A stretch of DNA of 9,206 nucleotides, taken from Verrucomicrobiales bacterium (GTDB lineage: Bacteria > Verrucomicrobiota > Verrucomicrobiia > Verrucomicrobiales > DEV007). The first letter of the stretch is position 1. The number at the start of each line of letters is the position of its first letter. Shown here one piece after another: positions 1-6,402 of this stretch. The position numbers and the translations under genes are program-made. The stretch lies in the NCBI GenBank assembly GCA_022424805.1, contig JAKMGR010000601.1:1-9206 (forward strand). The letters run 5' to 3'. The notes below the pieces were generated by a model. The model made no database searches. It worked only from the letters and a program-made list of their open reading frames with translations, and was not told the origin of the DNA.

Positions 1-1503
1 CAGCAGATCAGTGAGAAACTGGAGAACCTTTCGGAGAGCCGATCAGACGATCCTTTCGACTCGGGAGAGGAGCAGAAAGCGCGTAGCGAGCTCGCTCGGG
101 AACTTTCCGATCAATCCCGCAATCTCAGCGACGTGATCGAGGAGATGAAGCGTCTCAGCGAGGAAGCCGAAGAGTCCGAACCAATCCTCTCAGATTCCCT
201 CTACGAAGCCGTCCGCAACACGATGATGAACGGGACCCAGGAATCACTCGAGGATGCCCGGGACTACACCTTTTACAATCGTCCCAATCAGGCAATCGAG
301 CCCGAACAAGCCGCCTCGCGTGGAATTGAAGAACTTAAACAAAGCATCGAGCAAGCCGCCGAAAGCGTTCTGGGTAGCGAAGCCGATGCATTGCGTCTCG
401 CCCGCTCCGAGCTGGACCAACTGATCGAACAGTCGGAAGCTGAGTCAAAGAGACTGTTTGAAAGCGGAGAGAAGACCGAAGATCCCGCTACCGGAGAAGG
501 TGAGCCGAACGAGTTGGCAGAGAATGGACAGGGTCAGGAAGGACAGGAATCCAAGCCTGGCGAAGGGCAGCCAGGCGAACAGGCCTCGGCTGGAAAGGCC
601 GGGGAAAAGGGACAACCACAACCAGGTAAAGGCAAGGCTGGCGAGAAAGGTCAGAAAGCAGGCGAAGGAAAAGGCGAACAAACCTTAGCAGAGGCTGGTA
701 CGGGAGAGAACCCAGAGGAAGGCTCGACTCCGCAACGAGGCCCCGGACAGGAAGAAGGCAAGGCCGGCGAGAGAGGTTCGGGTGAAAAAGCCGGAAAAGG
801 TAAAGGAGAAAAGGGCGAGAAAGGCCTCGCTCAAGGTCAGCAGCCGGGGGCGCCTCAGCCGGGTCAGGGTAAAGCTGGCGAGAAAGGCAAGGGTCAGGAA
901 GGACAGGCCAAAGCAGAAGGCAAGGGTAAGGGCAAAGGTAAAGGCCAGGGTGAAGGCCAGGAATCCGGATCCCAGCCTCAGCCGGGGGCGCCTCAGCCGG
1001 GCGAAGGTGAGGGCGAGGGCCAGCAACAGATGGCAGGCAATTCAGGAAACCGACGCGGTGCCCTCAGCACGGGTGGAGACGGACGTGGCGGGCAGATGCC
1101 TACGGGCGGACAATTGAGCAGTCAGAAACTGTTTTTTAACCAGCAGTCCGAGAAGCGGGAAGAGGGAGCTATCACGGGTGAGGACTACGAAGACTTCCGT
1201 GACCGACTTGGCCGGATCAGTGAAATGCTGCAGCAGCAGGATCTCCGGGACGACGCGAGACGTGTCGCCGATAACGCCCGCCAGATGAGAATCGATTTCT
1301 CCCGCGACAATCAGGCTCCTCAAGCAGGAGCTATCGATCAGCGCATCACGGAACCGCTGGTCGAACTGCGCCAGCGTATCAGTGAAGAAATTGCCAAGCT
1401 GAACAAAGAAAATCCACTCGCTCCCATCGATCGCGATCCCGTGCCTTCGGAATTTCGTGACTTGGTTCGGCGATACTACGAGCAGCTCGGCGCGGGAAAC
1501 TAA
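1..1503 (+). CDS. C-terminal part of a large coiled-coil, Gly/Glu/Lys/Gln-rich protein (DUF4175-like), 5' truncated by window
   Basis: The reading frame is open from base 1 to the TAA at 1501-1503, giving 500 residues with no start in view, so the true N-terminus lies upstream; the ATG at 145 and GTG at 133 are internal. Three parts are visible. Residues 1 to about 150 are charged and heptad-like, rich in Glu, Leu, Ser and Arg, as in a coiled coil. Residues about 154-370 are low-complexity Gly/Glu/Lys/Gln/Pro. Residues about 390-500 are again helical and charged, ending in a PVPSEFRDLVRRYYEQLG segment. This layout resembles the large DUF4175-type proteins found beside VWA/GATase-like proteins in MoxR clusters of Planctomycetota and Verrucomicrobiota. 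Those normally carry N-terminal membrane helices, not visible here. Being first of four co-directional genes supports a structural role in an envelope complex; that role is inferred. The family name rests on composition, C-terminal pattern and context, not on a database match. Confidence 0.8.
   Translation, partial: QQISEKLENLSESRSDDPFDSGEEQKARSELARELSDQSRNLSDVIEEMKRLSEEAEESEPILSDSLYEAVRNTMMNGTQESLEDARDYTFYNRPNQAIEPEQAASRGIEELKQSIEQAAESVLGSEADALRLARSELDQLIEQSEAESKRLFESGEKTEDPATGEGEPNELAENGQGQEGQESKPGEGQPGEQASAGKAGEKGQPQPGKGKAGEKGQKAGEGKGEQTLAEAGTGENPEEGSTPQRGPGQEEGKAGERGSGEKAGKGKGEKGEKGLAQGQQPGAPQPGQGKAGEKGKGQEGQAKAEGKGKGKGKGQGEGQESGSQPQPGAPQPGEGEGEGQQQMAGNSGNRRGALSTGGDGRGGQMPTGGQLSSQKLFFNQQSEKREEGAITGEDYEDFRDRLGRISEMLQQQDLRDDARRVADNARQMRIDFSRDNQAPQAGAIDQRITEPLVELRQRISEEIAKLNKENPLAPIDRDPVPSEFRDLVRRYYEQLGAGN
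460..1110 (+). repeat. In-frame low-complexity tract coding Gly/Glu/Lys/Gln/Pro repeats
   Basis: This part of the first gene is built from shuffled short units: GKAGEKG or GKAGERG variants, GKGKGEKG runs and QPGAPQPG. Two exact direct repeats are visible. One is 23 bases at 841-863 and 979-1001, both coding QPGAPQPG. The other is 18 bases at 530-547 and 890-907, exactly 360 bases apart and therefore in frame. Codons vary between units (ggc, ggt and gga for Gly), so much of the repetition is older and held at protein level, while the exact copies suggest more recent duplication. The region probably forms a flexible, highly charged linker between two helical domains. It should vary in length between strains by slippage or recombination. 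Confidence 0.85.
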
Positions 1504-1627
1504 AACAGCGAAAACGAACCACTCATTAACTCGAATATTCACTGATTTACTTTCGCAGAAGATTCTTCAATCATTCGAGGCGACTTGGTAGTGGCGATCA
1601 TTCGCGCCCACCTTCGGTTCTTCATCT
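1504..1627. other. 124-base spacer between the coiled-coil gene and the VWA/GATase-like gene
   Basis: This spacer is the largest gap in the left operon and is AT-richer than the flanking genes. It holds two short palindromes, GAATATTC at 1533-1540 and GAAGATTCTTC at 1558-1568, but no stem followed by a T-run and no convincing -35/-10 pair or Shine-Dalgarno sequence ahead of the ATG at 1628. I therefore read the flanking genes as probably co-transcribed. An internal promoter cannot be excluded. Confidence 0.5.
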
Positions 1628-4030
1628 ATGATTCTCAGCTCCTCCAGCTTTTCCCCAACACTCGCCTCGATCGCCTTTGCGAGCGAGTCGTGGGGATGGA
1701 CTGCGGCTGGCCTGGGAGCTGCTGCTCTGCTGATTATTTTTCTCAGCTATCGCTCTTCCCCTCTCCGCGGAGGGGCGAAGTTTTTCGCTCTGTTCCTGAA
1801 AGCTGTCGGGCTCGTTCTGCTCGTGCTCGCGCTCATGGAGCCGGTTCGTCTCGATGAGCAACCGAAGAAAAATGCCAATGATATCGTCATCGTGGCTGAT
1901 AACTCTTCAGGAATCAACATTCCCCTGACAAAGCAACAACCCGCTCCCTCCGAGCAACTGAAAGCGGCTCTGACGACCGATGAAGCAGCAGTCTTTCCCG
2001 AATGGCTGGAGAAGATCGGAGACACCTTTCGCCTGCAGACTTTTCTCTTCGACCGAACTCTTCGCCGCACCGACGACTACAGTGATCTCGATTTTTCCCG
2101 CCCCGGCTCGAATCTCGTCGCTGCTCTGAACAGCGTCGAATCTCGCTTCCAGAATCGCCCCCATGTCGCCTCGGTTCTGCTGAGCGATGGCAACGCAACC
2201 GATACGGAAAAATGGGAAGCCTGGCTCGAAGCAGCCAATGCCGCAGAGGAAAAAACGCCGATCTTTCCTATCGTGATCGGAGAAGAAGCACCTGACGCGA
2301 ATGACCTTTCGATCTTTCGCGTCGATGCTCAGACAACTCAGTTCGAAGACGCGCGCGTCACTTTGACGATCGATGCCAGAGCGCTCGGTGTTTTCCCGAA
2401 ACCCGTTGAGATATTTGTCGCCAACGACAAGGGCAACGAACTCGGGAAAGAGTCCGTCGCTTTTCCGAATGAACCAGGTGCCCACAAGAGGAGGGTTCGT
2501 ATCCGACTGGGAGCGATTCCTCCCGGGGTGTCCTTCCTCACCGTAGGGATTCGACAGAAAGGAGAAAACCCGATTGCGGAGGCGACAGAAGCCAACAACC
2601 AGCAACGCGTCGTCGTGAATCCGGGAAGCGGCCCCTACCGCGTTCTCTATGTGAGCGGTCGACCCAACTGGGAATACAAATTTCTCCGACGCTCCATCGC
2701 CGAAGATGCTGAACTCGACATGGTAGGGTTGATTCGAATCGCAAAGCAGGAACCGAAATTCGAATGGCGTGGACGCACCGGTGAATCGAGCAATCCTCTT
2801 TTCCGCGGATTCCAGAGCGACATTCCGGAAGAGACTCAGCGCTACGACGAGCCCGTCCTCGTCCGCCTGAATACGGCTGCTCCTGAAGAGCTACGCGATG
2901 GTTTTCCCATAACCGAGGAAGCACTGTTTCCCCACTATCGAACAATCATTCTCGATGATATCGAGGCGGAGTTCTTTACTCTCGAGCAACAGGAGTTAAT
3001 CGAACGATTCGTTTCCCGCCGTGGCGGAACATTGATCATGCTCGGAGGTCAGGAATCCTTTCAGCCCGGTCAGTGGAACAACACCCCCATTGCCCGCATC
3101 CTCCCAGTCTACCTCGAAAGGTCAGCCCCGAGCGAGCCCGCCCTGGAAGCAAGTTACAACCTCACTCGTGAGGGATGGCTCGCTCCATGGATGCGTCTGC
3201 GTGCCGGCAAGGAGGAAGAAGTGACTCGCCTCGCCTACATGCCTCCGTTTTTTGCCGTCAACCAACTCAACGCGATCAAGCCCGGAGCGAGTCTGCTCGC
3301 CACCGTGAAAGACGCCCAGGATCGCACCCTCCCTGCCATCGTGACGCAGCGATATGGAGAAGGAAAAGCAGCGGCTGTCCCGGTTGCGGATTTCTGGCGC
3401 TGGGCAATGAAGGACTCAGAGCAGCAGGGCGAGCTCGCGAAGACATGGCGTCAGTTGCTACGCTGGAGCGTCGCCGAAGTTCCAAGCCGCGTTGAAATGG
3501 AGAAGGAGGAACTCGATGCCGGCGGACTTCCCCTGACAAAACTTTCCGTCCGAGTTCGGCAGGAGAATTTCCGAGAGCAGGATGACGCGACCGTAGTCCT
3601 TTCCGTGACGGATGATGCGGGAGAGACGACCCAGATTACGGCAGAGCCCTCACTCGACGAACCGGGCCTGTTTACCGCCGAGCATGCTTCTGATGCGGGG
3701 AGCGGCTATCTGGTGAAGGCAACCGTCGTAGGCGGAGATGGAGAAGAAATCGGCACTGCCGAAACAGGTCGATCTTTCAATCCGGAAGCGCGCGAGTTTG
3801 CCCATCTCGGTCCGGATCGCGAACGCCTTGAGGCAATCGCCGCAGCCACAGGCGGAGAAGTGTTCACCCTCGATACTCTTGCCAGTCTCCCGGAGTTGCT
3901 GGAAGGACTTGAGCTGCCCGTAACGGAAGTCCGACAGCGCCCGCTATGGCACGCGCCATGGCTCTTTCTTCTCGCGCTCGCCTTCTTCCTTGGAGAATGG
4001 ATCATTCGTCGCAAGCAGGGCATTCTTTGA
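1628..4030 (+). CDS. Membrane-anchored VWA / class I glutamine amidotransferase-like protein
   Basis: This 800-residue protein has the layout common to large VWA/GATase-like proteins in MoxR clusters. Two membrane helices lie near residues 23-41 and 52-70, and a third near 774-793 is followed by a short basic tail. A von Willebrand A domain follows the second helix: strand DIVIVADNSSG (85-95), GSNLVAAL (160-167) and LLSDGNAT (184-191). The metal site appears as D91, S93, S161 and D187, but the third residue of DxSxS is Gly95. A GATase-like domain spans about 338-495 with YVSGRPNWEYKFLRR, ILDDIEAEFF and LIMLGGQESFQPGQW. It lacks the catalytic Cys, so binding or scaffolding is more likely than amidotransfer. 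A beta-rich segment (about 640-710) precedes the last helix. The bulk is expected outside the cytoplasm between the helices. ATG 1628 is the only ATG start after an in-frame TAG at 1589. The stop is one base before the next gene. Confidence 0.88.
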   Translation: MILSSSSFSPTLASIAFASESWGWTAAGLGAAALLIIFLSYRSSPLRGGAKFFALFLKAVGLVLLVLALMEPVRLDEQPKKNANDIVIVADNSSGINIPLTKQQPAPSEQLKAALTTDEAAVFPEWLEKIGDTFRLQTFLFDRTLRRTDDYSDLDFSRPGSNLVAALNSVESRFQNRPHVASVLLSDGNATDTEKWEAWLEAANAAEEKTPIFPIVIGEEAPDANDLSIFRVDAQTTQFEDARVTLTIDARALGVFPKPVEIFVANDKGNELGKESVAFPNEPGAHKRRVRIRLGAIPPGVSFLTVGIRQKGENPIAEATEANNQQRVVVNPGSGPYRVLYVSGRPNWEYKFLRRSIAEDAELDMVGLIRIAKQEPKFEWRGRTGESSNPLFRGFQSDIPEETQRYDEPVLVRLNTAAPEELRDGFPITEEALFPHYRTIILDDIEAEFFTLEQQELIERFVSRRGGTLIMLGGQESFQPGQWNNTPIARILPVYLERSAPSEPALEASYNLTREGWLAPWMRLRAGKEEEVTRLAYMPPFFAVNQLNAIKPGASLLATVKDAQDRTLPAIVTQRYGEGKAAAVPVADFWRWAMKDSEQQGELAKTWRQLLRWSVAEVPSRVEMEKEELDAGGLPLTKLSVRVRQENFREQDDATVVLSVTDDAGETTQITAEPSLDEPGLFTAEHASDAGSGYLVKATVVGGDGEEIGTAETGRSFNPEAREFAHLGPDRERLEAIAAATGGEVFTLDTLASLPELLEGLELPVTEVRQRPLWHAPWLFLLALAFFLGEWIIRRKQGIL

Positions 4031-4031
4031 T

Positions 4032-4985
4032 ATGAACCGATTTTTCTTTTTGGCTCTCGCCATTTTGCTTACTCATCTCAGCCTGACCGCTGATGAAGAG
4101 TTGCGCGTTCTCGTGGTAGTCGGCACCGCCGGAACAGACGAATACGATGAAGTCTTTTCCAAGAATGCCGATCTCTGGAAAACAGCGGCAGAACGAGGAG
4201 GCGCTGCCTTCACGCGGATCGAGAAAGAAAAAGGCGGCTCCACCCCCGTCGAGCAAATTGAGAAAACGATCGCAGAAGTGGAGGAACCCTCTCTCTGGAT
4301 CGTGCTGATCGGGCATGGCAGTTTTGACAGCCGCGCCGTGAAGTTCAATTTGCACGGCCCTGATTTCACCGACGACGAACTGGCCAAATGGGTCGACGCC
4401 TACGAAGGGGAACTCACCGTAATCAATACCGCTTCATCGAGCGGCTCTTTTGTGAGAAAGCTATCTCGGGAACAGCGCGTCATCATAACCGCAACGAAGA
4501 ATGAAGCGGAAGTTTTCTACACCCGTTTCGGCGGTTATTTTGCGGAAGCAGTAGGTGGCCTCACCGATGCAGATGTCGACAACGACGAGCAGGTTTCTCT
4601 TCTTGAGGGATTCATCTACGCGTCGGAAAAGGTAGCGAGTTTTTACGAGAACAAAGGCCGCCTCGCCACCGAGCACGCCATTCTCGATGACAATGGAGAC
4701 AAGCTTGGGTCCCGCGCCGAATGGTATGAAGGTGTCACCGCCACCCAGACTCCCAGTAAAGAAGCGGCACCAGATGGAGAACTTGCAATGCAGCGTGTCC
4801 TCGTCAGAAGCGAATTAGAGAAAATCCTTTCTCCTGAACAACGCGCTCGACGCAACGAATTGGAACGCTCGGTAAAGGCCCTGCGCCGGAAAAAGGGCGA
4901 GATGGAGGAAGACCCCTACTACGAGAAGCTGGAACCGCTTCTCATTGAGCTGGCTGAGATCTACGAAGCTGTGAAAAGCTCCTGA
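4032..4985 (+). CDS. Exported caspase/C13-like (clan CD fold) protein with Ser at the nucleophile position
   Basis: This 317-residue protein starts with a Sec-type signal (MNRFFFLALAILLTHLSLTA, residues 1-20). It then shows a clan CD-like layout: strand LRVLVVVGTAG (24-34), strand LWIVLIGHGSF (88-98) with the expected catalytic His95 in GHG, and strand LTVINTASSSGSF (128-140), where active peptidases have a Cys near position 135 (A-C-x-S-G). Here the residue is Ser135, and no cysteine occurs anywhere in the protein. A loop at 181-192 (DVDNDEQVSLLE) fits an EF-hand calcium loop, with a second acidic DDNGD at 219-223. Residues 260-317 form a charged helical tail. I chose ATG 4032 because it puts the signal sequence at the N-terminus and follows the upstream stop by one base; an in-frame ATG at 3990 would add 14 residues overlapping that gene. 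It is probably a pseudopeptidase acting outside the cytoplasm with the VWA neighbour. The fold call is by motif only. Confidence 0.82.
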   Translation: MNRFFFLALAILLTHLSLTADEELRVLVVVGTAGTDEYDEVFSKNADLWKTAAERGGAAFTRIEKEKGGSTPVEQIEKTIAEVEEPSLWIVLIGHGSFDSRAVKFNLHGPDFTDDELAKWVDAYEGELTVINTASSSGSFVRKLSREQRVIITATKNEAEVFYTRFGGYFAEAVGGLTDADVDNDEQVSLLEGFIYASEKVASFYENKGRLATEHAILDDNGDKLGSRAEWYEGVTATQTPSKEAAPDGELAMQRVLVRSELEKILSPEQRARRNELERSVKALRRKKGEMEEDPYYEKLEPLLIELAEIYEAVKSS

Positions 4986-4994
4986 TTCAGGACC

Positions 4995-6323
4995 ATGAAA
5001 GAAATCGAGTTGGTAGAGGAACAGGCAAAAGAAAAGTCTTACGCCAACTCCCTTGGAAAGCAGTCCCTCCTGAACAGTGGAGGAAGGCTCGCTGCGGGCA
5101 TTTTGTTTTCGCTTTTAGCAGTCGGAGGCTTTTTTGCGACAACGGATCCCGAGTGGCTGCGCTGGGTTCTCGTGATCGGCTCACTCACGGGATTGATGGT
5201 CATCGGCTTCGCTCGCATTCGGGAAGAGGAGGAGCCAAAGGAGGAAGACGTCGTCGAGATCGCGAGGCGCGCCATCCAGGGCGAAGCGAGCCGACTCGAC
5301 AGCAAGCGCGCGGATCTCGAAAAGGTTCTCATGGCCTATGGAGAGTTCATGGAGTTTCCCGACTACAAACTGCTACACGCAGTCGATTGGAAAGACGAAG
5401 CGCACATGGCAATGGACGACCGCGTCGCTACGCTGCTCGACGACGAAGCCGACCTGATGCTGCAACGCTTTTCCTCCGGAGTATACTGGAGCGAAGGAAA
5501 ATTCGAGAGTCGAACCCTCTTGCTTGATCTCGTTTCCTTCACCGAGTCCATCGCCCGGATCTACCAGCCTGAGTCCGACCGCCCTCTGCTCGAACTGAAC
5601 CTCGAAGACATTCTCAAGGCGGTAAACCGAGCCTCCATCCAGATCATCCTTTTACTGGAGGAACTTCCTGTCGTCGAATTCCAGCAGATGAATTTGCGTA
5701 AGGCCTTCGACAACGTGAGAAAGGCCAGTACGGTTTACAAGAAGTACGATGAGTTGCAGCCCTATCTCAAGCCGATGCGCTATCTCTGGCAGGGAAGTAA
5801 AATGCTGCTCACATCAAATCCGCTTCTCGCCGCCGGTTGGATTGCCGGCTCGGAACTGATCTGGAAGGGCGGCAAGAAACTCGGCAAGAAAGCGATGGAT
5901 GCCTACCTGCTCAGCCTGGTGAGGCAGACCCTCGGCATCGTCGCCAGAGAAACCGCAGGAATGTACGATCCCACTAATCGCTACCGCAACCCCAATTGGG
6001 TCTATGGAATCGAGCTCGCCCACCTCCTCAGCAAATTCGATGCAAACCAGGAAGTCCTGCGAGAGACATTCCGCGAGCTGGATCGGCTGCCCTTAAAAAG
6101 CACCTACGACCGCATCTTTCTCTATCGCTGCATCGCCCAGAACACGAGCCCCAAGCCCAGCTACTTTGCCCAGCCGGAAGTTCTCTCCGAGGATATCCGA
6201 AAAGAACTTCACGAACAGCTCATCACATTCTACGAACGAAACATCTCCGCCAATGCTGATGCAAGGAACGAGGAAACGTTGAAGTGGCGGGGAGAATTGG
6301 AGACGCGTTTGGGCTTGAGGTGA
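4995..6323 (+). CDS. Unrecognised membrane protein with two N-terminal helices and a large helical cytoplasmic-type domain
   Basis: I do not recognise this 442-residue protein with confidence. An acidic/basic N-terminal stretch (1-30) precedes two membrane helices near 32-49 and 55-73, the latter followed by a strongly acidic EEEEPKEED cluster (77-85). The remainder is mostly helical and soluble. Noticeable segments are RASIQIILLLEELPVVEF (212-229), TSNPLLAAGWIAGSELIW (273-290), which is mildly hydrophobic and may be a membrane-surface helix, KGGKKLGKKAM (291-301), and the aromatic GMYDPTNRYRNPNWVYGIEL (322-341). Similar NPNWVYG-type segments occur, as I recall, in hypothetical planctomycetal proteins, which I cannot verify here. 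It starts nine bases after the previous stop. AGGA lies at 4989-4992, only two bases from the ATG, so it is a poor ribosome site; coupling to the upstream stop is likely. It is the last gene before the convergent sulfatase and probably belongs to the same membrane assembly as its upstream neighbours. Confidence 0.8.
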   Translation: MKEIELVEEQAKEKSYANSLGKQSLLNSGGRLAAGILFSLLAVGGFFATTDPEWLRWVLVIGSLTGLMVIGFARIREEEEPKEEDVVEIARRAIQGEASRLDSKRADLEKVLMAYGEFMEFPDYKLLHAVDWKDEAHMAMDDRVATLLDDEADLMLQRFSSGVYWSEGKFESRTLLLDLVSFTESIARIYQPESDRPLLELNLEDILKAVNRASIQIILLLEELPVVEFQQMNLRKAFDNVRKASTVYKKYDELQPYLKPMRYLWQGSKMLLTSNPLLAAGWIAGSELIWKGGKKLGKKAMDAYLLSLVRQTLGIVARETAGMYDPTNRYRNPNWVYGIELAHLLSKFDANQEVLRETFRELDRLPLKSTYDRIFLYRCIAQNTSPKPSYFAQPEVLSEDIRKELHEQLITFYERNISANADARNEETLKWRGELETRLGLR

Positions 6324-6402
6324 GGACGAGCGAAGCCCAGACACAAAAACGCCATGAGACGTTTCCGACTCGTGCGAAAGGAAGGACTGGTGAACTGAGT
6401 CT
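6324..6402. terminator. Convergent spacer, possible weak bidirectional terminator
   Basis: These 79 bases separate the left operon from the convergent sulfatase gene, so a terminator is expected. Only weak stems are seen. AAACG at 6347-6351 pairs with CGTTT at 6360-6364 over an 8-base loop; read on the minus strand the second arm runs into a short T tract. GGGCTT at 6311-6316 pairs with AAGCCC at 6333-6338 across the upstream stop codon. Neither is a strong intrinsic terminator, and nothing else is seen in the gap. Confidence 0.25.

Noticed and set aside
460..1110. Collagen-like Gly-X-Y repeat
   Set aside because: Glycine falls at every third residue only in short runs such as GKAGEKG; the period breaks repeatedly and no long uninterrupted triplet region exists.
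445..1117. Several open frames on both strands over the repeat tract, including Leu/Phe/Ala-rich minus-strand ones that look membrane-like
   Set aside because: They come from the repetitive Gly/Glu/Lys codons read in other frames; the main frame has in-frame repeats and continues into a normal helical domain.
1533..1568. Palindromes GAATATTC and GAAGATTCTTC in the first spacer as regulatory sites
   Set aside because: They are short, expected by chance in AT-rich sequence, and not tied to a promoter or terminator pattern.
3990..4031. Upstream ATG for the caspase-like gene
   Set aside because: It overlaps the end of the VWA gene and would put 14 residues ahead of a clear signal peptide that begins exactly at the ATG at 4032.
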